DNA of 64,000 nucleotides. It comes from Botrytis cinerea B05.10 (lineage: Eukaryota; Ascomycota; Leotiomycetes; Helotiales; Sclerotiniaceae). The DNA is taken from NCBI RefSeq assembly GCF_000143535.2, contig NC_037321.1, positions 124,001 through 188,000 on the forward strand, in the 5' to 3' direction. The notes under the pieces were generated by a model. It was not told the DNA's origin and searched no databases. It saw only the letters and a list, made by a program, of their open reading frames with translations. The position numbers and the translations under genes were made by a program. Numbering within the stretch: the stretch's first letter is position 1; the number at the start of each line of letters is the position of its first letter. Below, piece after piece: positions 45,513 through 57,935 of this stretch.

Positions 45513-48500
45513 GAACACTGAGGAATGAAAGAAAATACCACAGCTCGCTATCTCCGTCAGCGCTGTCCTATTTCTCGACTTTTATTGCACTATTCACATG
45601 CATTAACCAGGAATCAAGGCTTCTTACTACTACCTGTCAGCTTCTTTCAGTGTCAGCAAATACCAGCTCTACGGTTTGGTAGGATCATAAAAGTTTGAAA
45701 CTGCCTGCGCCACCATCAAAATCCTCGCCCCGCCACGTGTTGATGTTAATGAAAGAGCTCGGGGCCCAGCATAAGGGTCTTGTTTCGGTAGGAATAGAAG
45801 CGTACGACAGGATTAGACATAATTAGATAAGATTAGCCAGCATGCGTTGTAAGCTATAGCTACTGGCCTAATGAGGTGTATACTCACTTGAATGAGGCGG
45901 AGTTTATATTATGCATGAATCCTTACGTGGCGGTGCGGCGTGGCACTTGCGAAAGTGCATCTCGAAGGATTTAAAATATCTGACATAAGATAATAATGGA
46001 AACGAGTCTGAAACGAATCAATAGGATTTAAGGAAAACAAGCAACTATACAAAGATTGTTCATGGCGTTCAGATGTTTTTTTTATGTCCTTGATCGCTTA
46101 ATCAGGGGATTTGTCCTGATACTACAAGGATCACTTAAAAGATGATTATTACTTTGGACCACATGTAATCTTTAATTACAAACTGACAACTATTCGTATA
46201 TCCGTGAATTTGTTGTATAATTCGTACCGTTGACCGAAATATTTCCCAAATAGGACATAATCTTTAACTCAAGCTACCTGGTAATGAGCTATAGTGATTA
46301 CTAAAACGCCACTTCCGTGCTTACCTACTTGCGATCATTTCACTTCTTTCAAATCCCGTACCAAATCATGTTTCCATCTGTAAGTATCGGTCAGGTCGCC
46401 GTGGTCCTGGGAAGCTACCAACGAGGACGTTGGCGGACCATGCAATTTTTCCACGGCTGAATAGGCTGTGGCTCAATGACATTGAGTTTCCCATTGTCGG
46501 ATATTGCATTGGCATGACTGTACCTGACCCGCAATGATATCTCACGTATAGAGGCCGAAGTTTGACCGGCTGATGAGATGAGATGATGAGTTTTCAACTG
46601 GTGGTGGCGGCTATTGTCAATATTGATGTGGGATAGATTCGACGGATATACAGTAGCTTATGTCTTTTCCAATTTTCTCCCACATTTCTTCAACATTATT
46701 GCTAGGTCAGTGCTGGGCAGAATCTTTCAATCGCCGTTCTTCATAGCTGAATCATCGCAACTTGGTAGCTCGGAGTTTGCGGCTTCAGAAGATAAGTAGG
46801 AACGAAAACAATAATTGGTAGGTTTTCAAAATAAAAATAAAAATAAAAATCTTGCCCGTCTACTCACATTGCGCTCGGTCTGCTAAATAGCGTGTAATTG
46901 TTTGACTAGATATGGAGAATTTAAGAAGACGAGAATATTTTTGAATGATGTAAAGAGTGTGATAGTGTTCTTCTTCTCCAAAACAGATTAGTGATGTCAA
47001 GAGGCCATATCACTGTCGGATCATTTCATTGAATTATCTAGACTGTGTATCCCGATCATACATTATTTATGTAGTGGTAAAGTCATTATCTCTATCTAGT
47101 CGAATTTGATAGTCATGACTTGATGGTGATATCAACTTCACGAATCTATAACAGATCAGTGGTCGTTTAGTTCTGACTAGGTCTAATCTGCCAGTATGTA
47201 ATTGATTAGAGCGTTCAACTAGCAGGTGAGTCTTTTTGGACGAAGTTATTCGCAAAATTGAATCTATACGCCTACTAGTAGTCTCAAAAATGCAATGACC
47301 TATGGAACGCAAGCGAAAGTTTGAATGTGCCACATTACTTATATTAAATCTTTGCATAAAATACCTTTCTTGTACTATACATTACTACAGTCGTGATGTC
47401 AATAGCGCCGCCTTCTCTCATCCAGATACCAGTAGTTGCAGACGTCACCACACCTTGAGGATCCAGAATTTCAGCGATAGAGGCTCTACTTCCTGATAAA
47501 ACTTTCCAAACGACTACAAAGACCATCAGGCTCTATAAAGTGGTAATGAAAAAAACTATACCCACCTTGAAGATCCAAGCAATACTCTTGATCGCACTCC
47601 TCGCCCGCCGAACACGATATATATCCACGTTCAAGCTTGACTTGCGGCTTAGAGAAAGGAATAACACCTCACAGCAGTTCTCGAAGTTTTATAATGAAGA
47701 CACTCTTACAATGTTTCACGTTCACCGTTTTGAAGACAATAATAACATAGCTGTTGCTCGGTTTAAACTTCAATAGCTGATTTGCTGTCTTACGCCATTT
47801 TTATCTCAACTTTTGACACGCCCAAACGTTAATCCGTGCTTGGAACGCTTGTCTCTTGCTGATCAAGATTTTGACAAGTAAGGATGGGATTAAGTCATAA
47901 AAGGCTACAGAAGAGTTGAAATTTCTGCCCCTCAGAAGTTGTCCATAGGTTTTCAACCTATCCTGTTGATTTGTAAATGGCATCGACATTCTCGGTTCCT
48001 CATTAGATTTCTCGCTAAATGGGACTCAAGTAATATTAATAAAGGATGTTCATGCATTAGAGAGGGAGAATAGAAGGTGAAATTTCATTATATCAGAAGA
48101 GACAGAGTGTATGGTATACATAGGTGGTGAATTTATCCAAATTATGAAAGAGTCTAGTGCGGTTGAAGATTGCATAGCAACTGACAGAAACGGCAACGAC
48201 GCCCATCCGCTCAAAGATCACTTGTTTTAAAACGAGGTAGATGAAGCCTGCCAACCTCTGAGAATCAGTCATATCGTATCTTTTTAACTATTAAAAACCA
48301 ACAGAACAAGAGCAATGAGGTCTGAGAACCTTACGTCAGGTTTCTATGGAAATCGCTTGCAATATATTACATCCAAATAGCTTATGGCCTCACTGACCAC
48401 ATACTATGCGTACTTGCCTTAGTAAACATCGCAACACTTCCATCCATCCTTCCAATCTGAGAATCATCAACTCGCCAGATAAGACAAACTTTATGGAACG

Positions 48501-48812
48501 CTACCATCCTTCTAAATTAACGGAAACTTGTCACTTCATCAATTCGAGATTTAATCAATACTGCTTGTAGTATATAAACCATAAGATAGTCTATCGGCAC
48601 CAGTGGTGTGACTACTACTAGTAAATATATCACTACTACTACTACCAATGGTACCAAAACCAGGCATTTAATTAGAGGTAGGACTACCCAGAGGACTACC
48701 CAGAGCAATAGAACTATAACTACCATCACGACTACAACTAATATTCGGGTAAACATCAACAATTCCAATTCTATCACCAGAATCAGAACTACAGGCTTTT
48801 AAGCCCTCCAAC
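45513..48812. other. Gene-poor AT-rich spacer
   Basis: No supported gene. A short A-rich tandem repeat (AAATA units) lies at about 46829-46850. Frames at 47302-47776 (+) and 48517-48777 (-) are low complexity or unsupported. The latter is a valine/leucine-rich reading of a CTA/CCA-rich stretch. Confidence 0.4.
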
Positions 48813-49571
48813 ATGAGTCTCCTACGCGAATCTTCAACTTCACAGTCCTCTACTTCTGGAACACCCATGTTCCAATCAATCCAGGACTCACCCAAGATAC
48901 TCGTCTCAGGAGAAGACAGAGCTAAGTCCTACTATTCAACAAAATATTTCCTCCAAGCAGACCCCAAAACAGAATCTCCTTGCCGTAGTACCACCAAACC
49001 TACCCAAATACTTCCCTCAACTCCCGGCCTCGATGTCTGGGTCTCCGGGATATCCCATCGAAGAACTCTTGAGATGCTAGGCTACCCACCTTCCAACTCA
49101 CACATTTCTTCCCCAGCTTCAAAACCGTCCTTCGCAAACACCAACTCACAGGCCTCCAGGATTCAAAAAAGCAACGTAACCACCCGACCTCAAATACCAG
49201 CATCCTCAGTCATAAACTATCTTCTCGAGACTTCTCCAAAAAAGATGCATATCAACATCAACGGATCCAAACGCACCAGTCAAGTCGAAGATAAATCCGA
49301 AGACTACGCCATTCTCCGCTGCATCGCTGATTCTAACGAGCCACGCTACTGGGTCTTTGATATTGAGGATCTTCATTGTGCGGTATGTTGGAAACAGATG
49401 CGAGAGCAGCGGAGAAGAGATAGCGATAAAAGTAGGAGATGGGGCGAGAGAGTCAAGGGAGCATGGAGACATCAGCATTGTGTGAATTCTTGCTGTCATG
49501 GAGAGTGTACTCATGAACGACGGGTCGGTTATTTCTCTAGCGAGATTGATGGGAGAGTATATGCTGATTAA
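48813..49571 (+). CDS. Hypothetical protein with Cys/His-rich C-terminus
   Basis: Intronless frame of 252 aa. The first 160 residues are Ser/Thr/Pro-rich and probably disordered (LRESSTSQSSTSGTPMFQS). The C-terminal 90 residues look folded: DYAILRCIADSNEPRYWVFD, then DLHCAVCWKQMREQRRR, and finally WRHQHCVNSCCHGECTHERR. The two Cys/His groups (C-x2-C and H-x-H-C ... C-C-H-x2-C-x-H) could bind zinc, but the spacing matches no finger I know. A 293-aa frame runs antisense across the 3' part (49206-50087); the plus-strand reading has the better composition and an ATG in a normal context. Confidence 0.5.
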   Translation: MSLLRESSTSQSSTSGTPMFQSIQDSPKILVSGEDRAKSYYSTKYFLQADPKTESPCRSTTKPTQILPSTPGLDVWVSGISHRRTLEMLGYPPSNSHISSPASKPSFANTNSQASRIQKSNVTTRPQIPASSVINYLLETSPKKMHININGSKRTSQVEDKSEDYAILRCIADSNEPRYWVFDIEDLHCAVCWKQMREQRRRDSDKSRRWGERVKGAWRHQHCVNSCCHGECTHERRVGYFSSEIDGRVYAD

Positions 49572-49659
49572 TTTTGGAATATAGTCCCATAACGTACTCA
49601 ACCGTCTCGGACTCTCCACAACCCGTAAAATAAAGTATATCCAACTAACTACTTCATCT

Positions 49660-50004
49660 ATGTGCATGGATCCGGATATACTTGCCTCTGCAATAACAGT
49701 CTTAAAACCCTTCATCTCGAAACTTTCCGGCTTAGAAGTTCTTCTCGTTTCTTCAAATTCCCTACTCAGACCGATTGATATGTGGAATGGATCGAGACAA
49801 GAAGCGCGGCGTTTTATATGTTGTTTTTCGGAGTTGGAGGAATGGTTAGTGGAAGGGGTAAGGTTGAAGGTTAAGGGATTGAAAGAATTTGGGGAGTTAG
49901 AGGATATGTGGTGGGATGTGAGGAGGAAGTGGTGGAGGATTAGAGGGAGGGTAGGAGATGAGAAATATATTGTTAGAATGGGAGAGGAAAGAGAGGGAAG
50001 ATAG
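49660..50004 (+). CDS. Possible short hypothetical protein
   Basis: A 114-aa frame with mostly regular composition (DILASAITVLKPFISKLSGL, then GLEVLLVSSNSLLRPIDMW, ELEEWLVEGVRLKVKGLKEF), predicted helical and charged. It follows the Cys/His-rich gene by 88 bp and might be a separate small gene or a 3' exon of a gene mis-split here. No domain is recognised. The overlapping antisense frame 49206-50087 is the alternative. Confidence 0.3.
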   Translation: MCMDPDILASAITVLKPFISKLSGLEVLLVSSNSLLRPIDMWNGSRQEARRFICCFSELEEWLVEGVRLKVKGLKEFGELEDMWWDVRRKWWRIRGRVGDEKYIVRMGEEREGR

Positions 50005-51100
50005 GTGAAAAGTGGATGAACTTTTGTTCTAGAGTAATTGTTGAATAAGGATGGGCAGATTGAGGTGTATTGATCGGAGTATACCATATACTAGACCAGC
50101 AAATTGGAAATCGAGAAAATTCCAAATCACGAACGTTTTTTATATGTTCAATCTGTCAGATACTCCAGAAATCATTCTGGTAAGATGATTCTGTACGCAT
50201 AACTTTACAACCTGTCTTATCCATCCAGAGGATTTAGATCACTCTTTTTCCTTCTCACTATGGCCAGCCCCCTTTCTTCTCATTCTTCTACCTCCCCACA
50301 ACACTTACTAGAGAAAAGCAACAGAAAATCCCCAGCTCCTCTGACACCAAAAACTCCCAAGATCATATAGGGGTTATAAAACTAATATAGCTCATTGAAC
50401 TACACACTACTATATAACCATATAAAATGACCTGGTATAGAAACCACTAGCCTGTATGACCCCAAACCTCAGAAATCTAAATCTCGACACAAGAATTATC
50501 TCACAGACTCTAAATCATCGAGAACGACTAATTCCCTAAAAACTGAACCCACACAGAAGAAAAACTTCGCCCTGACTATCGATTGCTATTCAAGTCTCCC
50601 AGATCTAAAATAATAGACTGTCCTTCTATCATACAATTATACAGAGAATACTATATTCACTAGCGCTTCCTTATATAAATATGTAACTCCCCATAGATAA
50701 TAATGATCAAGAACAACTACAACCATAATAGACTAAAGGACTTTGACACTTACCAATCAAGTTGATACAAACACCTTCTAATCATAAAGATTAACAAACT
50801 ATATATATATGCTAATCTATATGTCATTCCATTCCATCCCAAGCCATTCTATACTCTCCAAACCACATACTAAATTTCACAAGAAAAAAGAAAAGAATAT
50901 GATCTCCCCACAAACAACTCAACCCCCCCCACCAAACCTAAGACGCCCTCCCAGCATTCCCATGCCGAATCCCAATTAAATACATACCCATACCACACCC
51001 TTCCGATAGATCTCCCACCCAACCTAGCCGAGCCGAGCCGAGCCCAATCCAATCACTTTTCATACCTAGCCAACACCATAAATCCATCCACAGAACCAGT

Positions 51101-51142
51101 TACCATTTACCATTTACCATTTACCATTTACCATTTACCATT
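51101..51142. repeat. Heptanucleotide tandem repeat (TACCATT)6
   Basis: Six perfect head-to-tail copies of TACCATT. It is one of several 7-bp arrays in this half of the window. Confidence 0.95.
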
Positions 51143-52020
51143 CCACAACTCTCAGAATCAATATCAATATCAAAATCTAAACAAACAGGATATAGAGATA
51201 TATATCATAAATAACAAGTATCAAGTATAATTGTAAAAGAAAAAGGGAATAGCTAGCGATATAGAAATTAGAAATCAGAATAATATTTACTTACTTACTT
51301 ACTAGGTAGTAAGACGGGTATTTAATGTGATCATCTATCACCCAAAGATCAACAACCTCAAGTAAACCAAACCAAAATAAAATTAAACTAAACCAAACTC
51401 ACAATAGATCTTTCCAATCCAATCCAATCCAATCCAAGAAACTCTAACTTCTAACTCTCAAACTCTTAAATCGTCGTAAGAGAGGAATCAGCTAGTATAC
51501 TTCTCCCTTTCCCTCCCCTATCCGTTTCCTCTCCTATCCGGATCCTCGAAATCTTCTTTTCTTTCTTTCTCTATCTGATTTCCCCTCTCATCTCTCCTCT
51601 CCTCTCCCCCTTTCTCTATCCCATTTCATCCCATCTTCTCTCATCTCCTCCTCCCTCTATCCGATTTCCTCTCCATCTTCAAACTCATCTGCATAAAGGC
51701 CCAGTCATTCAGTTGATTTATCCTCTCGATCTATCTCTACCATGCACCCTAATCCCCAAAACCTCCTCTCATCTATTCATTCATCCGTTCATTTCCCAAT
51801 TCCAATTCGAACATCTCAACAACCTATCTATCATCTAAACCAACACATCATCTAACACACCATTCAATATATCAACATCCACCCATAAATATAAAGATTA
51901 TCTATACACCAAATCCCAGATCCCAGATTCCAAACCAAACACCCAAACTAAACACCAAACACCATTCTAAATTCTAAACCCCAAATACCAAACCCCGAAT
52001 AGCAAACCCTCAAAACAAGC

Positions 52021-52076
52021 TACAAGCTACAAGCTACAAGCTACAAGCTACAAGCTACAAGCTACAAGCTACAAGC
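52021..52076. repeat. Heptanucleotide tandem repeat (TACAAGC)8
   Basis: Eight perfect copies of TACAAGC, flanked on the left by a partial copy (ACAAGC) and on the right by a degenerate CACGAGC. Confidence 0.95.
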
Positions 52077-52515
52077 CACGAGCCATACAATTCCTGATTT
52101 ACAAAATACAAAATATACAAAATATACAAAATATACAAAGCTAAAGAAGAAAGAGGAAAATTATAAAGCATTGGGTTGTACTGGGTTGAGTTGGGTCAGG
52201 ACACTTGCGTCCTATCCCTCCCTCCCTCTCCAACAGTTTGGATAAACAGGTGTGTAGAGATTATATGATACAATGTAATATGATATGATATAGACACAGA
52301 AATATATATATATACAACTTGTAAAACAGAAGAAGATAAGAAAATCTTAACATGAGTATATCAAAGAAAGAAAGAAAGAAAGAAAAAAAAGATTCCTTAT
52401 AATCACAATCACAATCGAAAGCTATCATATCAATCATATCATTGAGAAAAATTTCATTCTCACTAATCTGAATCAGACTTGATCTCACCCAATTATCTAG
52501 ATTCACGCAAACATC

Positions 52516-54514
52516 TCACAACATATACAAAAACGATATTTTCCCATCCCTTCTACTCTTCACCTTCCCATTCCCATTTTCATTCGCTACCAATCCCCTC
52601 TCCTCTTCATCCTCCCCCTCCCATTCTCCACCCAACCTCCCATACCTCCCGCCACTCCTCTGATTCTCCCTCCCCAACCACCATCTTAACCCCCACCCCA
52701 ACCCCGCAACCCCAAACATAACCCCCGCACAAACCCCCATCCCCTCCGTATAATACGGGGCCTGAGTTTCCGGATACAATCGCGTGCCGACCAGCGGTCC
52801 ACACTGCCCCACCATCTGCATGATGGCGAATCCTGTTCCTTGTCTTGAAGACGAGGGTTGATTATTCAATGTCCAGGTTATGAGGATTGTGATGACGCAG
52901 AAAAAGCCCACGCAGGCGGGATAGATGGCGAGGTAGCGGATGGAGGGGGAGATGAAGTGGGGAGGGAGAGCGAGGAGGGTGTAGCCGAGGGAAGAGAGGA
53001 GAGCGTGGAAGATGAGGAAGGGAGAGCGAGAGCAGAATTTGTCGGAGAGGTAGGAGGTGAGGAGGACGGAGAAAAAGGAGAGGAGATAGGGGGGTGCGGA
53101 GAGGGCTTGGGAGGTGGAGGCCGAATGTCCCATGTGTGTTAGGATGGTGGGGAGAAAGATGGGCATACTGCTGAATGCCATGTTGGAAAAGAAAAACATG
53201 AGAGCTGTGAGGTAAACTTTCGGATCGCGGAAAGTAAGAAATACTTCTCTGATCTTGAGACCGGAAGATGGTGTGGTTTTGGCGCTGGGGGAAGAAGTAA
53301 CTTCATGACGGAGACGAAGACGCGCAATTTTCTTCTCGCGCGTCGTGAGGTAAGAAGCCGTATTCGGACTATCAGGAATATGATGCCACGCGAAAAGCGC
53401 CACCAGAACGCTGGGAAATCCCTCGACGAGAAATAAAAGTCGCCATGGGGCAATCGGGGAACGCTCTCCCAATTTCACAATTCCCCATGCGAGAGAACTT
53501 GCAAAGGAAGTTGCGAGCGGAGCAGCGCTCAAGAAGATTCCCGTCCGAAATGCTAATTCTTCTCTCTTGAAGAAAAAGGATAGATAGAATGGGATTCCTG
53601 TGAACCCCGCTTCTCCGATTCCCAACAATGTTCGCAGAACAAGTAGTCCTGCAAAAGATGTCGCGATAGATTGTAACGATGCGATGATTCCCCATGAGAG
53701 GACAATCACCGTTATATAAATATGCGCCGGTATGACCTTCCACAATATACTCATCCATTCGAAACATATATATGCGATGTAGAATGCCGTAACAACCCAT
53801 TCATATTTATTCGAATCCAAATGTAAATCTCGTTCTAGACCTGCGATTTTCGCATTACCGATATCTGGAGAAAGAAGGAGTTAGTATGGCTGAACTCCTT
53901 TTATTAACGAGAAAGGGGATGAGAGAGCTGGGATGCAAGAAGGTGAATATACTTGATCGGTCCAAGAAACTCAACATGTATAGCAATGCAACAAAAACCA
54001 CCAACTTCCTATCGAATTTCCTCACCACGGTTCGTTCCTCATCTGGCGTATATAGCTGATATGATTGTACTGTCGAGAAACTGCCCCTCCTCCTCCTCCT
54101 CCTAGTCTCATCGCGATAACTATCCTCATCGGAATCCATATCCACATCCACATCCACGTCTAAATCCAAATCCGCCTTTTTAAGTTCTTTAAACTTTCCC
54201 TTTTCCCTATGCACAGGTTGCCATCTCTGCATTTTATAACTGTCATTCTGTGCACGTTCTCCACCCCTCATCCCCATCCCCATCCCCATCCCCATATCCA
54301 AATCCGAATCCGAATCATCATCATCATCATCATCAACCCCATCAACCCCATCAACCCCATCATCTGCCCCCTCATCCGAGTCAAAATCCGGCGTCAGATG
54401 CACGACCTCTCTCTCCGCAGAAGCCGCGCTCGACGAACTCGAACCAGAGTGCGTGGCTAGATGCTCATCTGACAATGTCTTGGAAAACGCATGTTGAGGG
54501 TTTCGAAGCGCCAT
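52516..54514 (-). CDS. MFS transporter, ACS (anion:cation symporter, Tna1/Dal5-like) family
   Basis: Two exons: 53953-54514 and 52516-53864, giving 636 aa with an 88-bp intron that interrupts the first loop (LDRS|NIGNAK). This family brings in organic anions and vitamins such as nicotinate, allantoate, pantothenate or biotin precursors by proton symport. Hallmarks: LLYMLSFLDRSNIGNAKIAG in helix 1, FYIAYICFEW, LLVLRTLLGIGEAGFTGIPF, FKREELAFRTG, PWRLLFLVEG, FFFSNMAFSSMPIFLPTIL and VGQCGPLVGTRLYP. About 12 helices are expected. The N-terminal 150 residues are unusually long and acidic, with an Asp run, GMGMGMGM and DLDVDVDVDMD tracts that come from simple-sequence DNA. The C-terminal tail of about 45 residues is charged. 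The substrate cannot be told. Confidence 0.93.
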
Positions 54515-57457
54515 TTCGGCGCATTAGAGGCATGCGACTGACTGGAGTACGAGGAGCTTGCGACTAAAGGGAGAGCTTGCGACCTTCCAACCAACAAGAA
54601 ATCCCACCTAACAATCGCTCGACAAACCGGCTATCAATCCCAAAGAAGTAACCTAACACATACACAAATAATCAATCAATCAAACAATCAGCATACAAAA
54701 ATGCGGTATTTAAACAGCTCAATTTCATCTCAAACCGAACCACCACCACACCACATAAAGATACGAAATACGATGTCCTCGTAATCACTCACCCTCCACC
54801 CACACAATATGCGTTCGAACACCCACCTCCCTCTCCAATAATTACCAATTTCAATAGTGAAACCCCGAATTTGTATTTGTGGGGAGGGAGGGAGGGAGAA
54901 GATGAATGTGCCGGCTTGGCATTTATTCATTTTCGAGATGCTGAAGGAACTGACTGGCACTGGCACTGACACTGGCACTGGCACTGGCACTGGGTGGAGC
55001 GAGGTTTGATTGATGATTTACATTTACAAAGTATCATATGTAACTCTGTATGTAACTGTATAAATATAACTATATACATATAACTATATAAATACAACTA
55101 TATACACATAACTAACCACCATATCGAATCTCGCATTACCAATAAAACGGTACCGTACCGTGTGTTTATTTGAGAATTGAGGGATATCAATCAGTTACCT
55201 ACCTATTATAATTATGAGTTAAGTTAACTAATAAACTAAAAGAAGTTATTAACTAACTTGGGCCTTGCTCTATTTCTCTACCTACCTACCTATTTCTATA
55301 CCTAGGTATTTCGATAACTTCTCCATGATGTCCCTGGATTTGATTTTATACCCACCGAGTTTTACGGAATTGATAAGATTGCCATGCTCTCTATATTCCT
55401 TACAGTTAGTTATTCCTATTTCTAATACTTATTGACTCACTCCGTAGTTCCATATCAGTTTCGAAAGCATGAATAAACGCGAGAAAAATCCCTCCCTAGG
55501 AAATGTAATGTACAGCAACACTCAAGTTTGATCAAAGTATTGGTGAGTTTAATAAGATAGTAGATGTAGTTTTTATAGTTACACATTAAACTTTATAGAC
55601 CGAACATTCCACATTTGTTTTCGTGATTCTACCTTTGTATCAAAATCTAAACACATTCCAGCACTCGATTATAGATCTACCACGCCCTTGGCCATGGCAT
55701 ACTGACATGCGTGAGCCTATGACCGTGACTCTTGAAATCTATCCGTTCATTCAATTAAGTTCATCATCCTTGCCCTCAAACCCAAATCTAGACCTTCTAT
55801 CCTCCCTTTCCCCTCCCTCTCCCCTCTCTCCCAGGCTTACAGGCTCACAGGCTTCCATGTGTGCAGGTAGGTAGCCCCATTCGGACTTGACGTTTAGTAG
55901 GATTTTGAAGTTTCAAGCCAAGATCATCAGAGTTCACTGTCGAATATCATACAAGACCTTAATGTTGAGAATCGAAAAAGTAAATGGGCGATGATGGGAT
56001 TCTCACACGAAAGAGAAAGAGACTTTCGCGTGAGAAGGGAAACATGATGTCCAGGAAGAATCATGAATGAGAGCATGGCACTGATTTCGGATGAACGATT
56101 GATTACACGGAAGTTTGAATATTTAGAAAGTAACGTTTCGACGGGGTGCAAAGTTGTTGCTCGTCAAATGAAGAGTTCGTGAACCCCTTTCGAATCCCGA
56201 GAGAGAAGATCAATCTTTTACAAGAACACCTTGAAATTCGGCTTGGTGAGCTCCATAGTTCTCTGCAAACACATTGAGGGACCATCTCAGAGTTGGATAG
56301 TTATCGAAACCCCTGTTTCATTGGCCACTCCTTGTGACCTACTTGCCCGTCAAGTCTTGAAAAGGAGGGAACAGTAAAGACTTCGCAACCCCCCTTTGCA
56401 GTTCGAAGAGCCTACACGATCTGATATAACCCAGGAAGCATGACCATTGTCAAGATTGTCGGCTTTCGTCCTCGGAATCATCATTGGGTCCATTGTAACC
56501 GCCACGGCCAAAGTCTGGAGGGTTCGATAAGAAGTGAGTGTCAAAAATAAAGAGATTGGTTGCAAACATTTTTAGTAGGAGGCATTTACTACCTTGTGAT
56601 AAAGACCTTTCTTGACATGATATAGAAGTCTCCAATTGTTGCAGGATCACATACCTAGATGATCTTGCCGTGCCGCAAGGGCTAACACGAGATGCCATCT
56701 TTATCTTGGAAACAGTCAAGAGAGACGCTCTTTGAACTCAGGTCCTAAAAGTACACTGTGAAAGAATATCAATCAAAAATTGCTCGGCATAATTTCTTAT
56801 GAGCGGCAAGGCAACATCTTGTGCCATAGAATCGAACTCTCAACATAATGCTGCTCAGCACTTCTCCTTACGTCACAATGTGGATTAGAAGTATCTCGTA
56901 TTTGCAATGATGAGATAGGTGAGAACGCGAAATATGCCAATCATAAGATTGCCCTTGTGCATGGAAAGAATTGAATCCAAAAAAAAACTCGTCAAGGAAC
57001 CATCTCTAGAACCTTGATGCCCCAGTCTTTTAACTCTGCTCATCGGAAAGGTATCCGAAGTCCACATGGATGTTGGATCCTCTTCCGAATGAATAGAGAA
57101 GAGCTGTGATAGCAAAACCAATCATGGTCTAAGAAAACAGACATAGTCATGTTCCTGGCACGGAATGGAAACCATGCAAACTTCGACTCGTTCTCCGAGC
57201 GATCCGCAAATGGCGTGAAGAAAGAGCTTTAATGAGGCAATACAGCCTCCATCACAAATTGTTCTTGGAAACTTAAATGCAAATAACCTACTCGTACATA
57301 GCAATCTGTGTGTAAAAGATATTTGTTGATGCGTGTAACATTGCATCGAAAGTTCTCTACGCCTGAGCGTACAACAGTGCGTGTTTGGTACCGATCTTTT
57401 GTCGCTTGGAATCTCTCCCTGGGTCACAATTCGCGAAAAATGGAATTTGATACTCAC
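54515..57457. other. Intergenic region, left part
   Basis: This holds the promoter of the MFS gene and further simple repeats (CTGGCA hexamers at about 54953-54991, CCTA units near 55280-55295). Minus-strand frames between 56350 and 57457 have mixed composition; none can be assembled into a supported gene. Confidence 0.35.
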
Positions 57458-57935
57458 TGACAGCTGATCTCTTTTTTTCTCAGAAGGTCTACTCGACTTT
57501 AGTAATTGTTGTGCCTGTTGTGCTTGTTGTGCCTGTTGTGCTTGTTGTTGTGGTATGATCGTCTATTGCATGAACGCGTTAGAGCAGTTTCCCCTCACGA
57601 TTGGAGTATTTTGCTGGCGTGATGTATGAGAGAGGATCCTCGGGAAATAGATGAAACAGAGGGACGAGATTCGACTTTGTGCTCTTGATTGTTCATGAGA
57701 GGTAAGTATTGACGACGAGAAAAGCACAAGGTAGACCTGTAAGGAGCTGTAGAACACGATCCATGAATGAGCCATGAGCCATGAGCCATGAGCCATGAGC
57801 TGAGGAGTTGGAGTGAGAATGAGTTGGATTTGCGTGAGACGAGTGTGATGTAGGGTGTTGTAGATATCTCTTATTGAAAATAGCTCGATGTTCGGACCTG
57901 AAAGCGTATGATTGATACTGATCCTGACTGAGCAT
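57458..57935 (-). pseudogene. Possible fragmentary poly-Gln/His-rich gene
   Basis: Minus-strand pieces that look coding but do not join cleanly. From ATG 57935 the frame reads MLSQDQYQSYAFRSEHRAIF and a Ser/His-rich stretch. Another frame near 57595-57700 reads QYLPLMNNQEHKVESRPSV. An exon-like segment at 57458-57562 (acceptor CAATAG after a CTAAC branch-like site, donor GTGAGT) reads PQQQAQQAQQAQQAQQLLK and SSRPSEKKRDQLS. I could not find splice choices that connect them in one frame. Downstream frames (57240-56890) look degraded. It may be a decayed gene or one needing transcript evidence. I do not recognise a family. Confidence 0.25.
57767..57801. repeat. Heptanucleotide tandem repeat (ATGAGCC)5
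   Basis: Four perfect ATGAGCC copies and a fifth ending in T, inside the possible fragmentary gene, where the reverse strand reads Gly-Ser-Trp-Leu-Met-Ala-His. Confidence 0.9.

Larger units (their letters stand above)
50088..52515. other. Minisatellite-rich AT-rich spacer
   Basis: No gene is supported over 2.4 kb. The region is marked by many short tandem repeats: GAGCC pentamers near 51030, TACCATT at 51101-51142, TTAC near 51287-51303, CCAAT near 51415-51436, TACAAGC at 52021-52076, ATATACAAA near 52103-52139 and GAAA near 52365-52388. A C/T-rich belt with CCCTATCCG and TCTCCTCTCC runs at about 51500-51720. Confidence 0.55.

Noticed and set aside
48517..48777. Valine/leucine-rich minus frame resembling a membrane protein
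   Set aside because: It is a reading of a CTA/ACT simple-sequence stretch, not a real hydrophobic protein.
52021..52076. Regular repeats considered as a CRISPR-like array
   Set aside because: Units are 7 bp with no spacers; this is a minisatellite in a eukaryotic genome.
52858..53142. Gly/Glu-rich plus frame
   Set aside because: Antisense shadow of the MFS transporter coding region.
54209..54567. Plus frames rich in His/Pro (runs of HPHPHP, HHHH)
   Set aside because: Antisense reading of the Asp/Gly-Met repeats in the transporter N-terminus.
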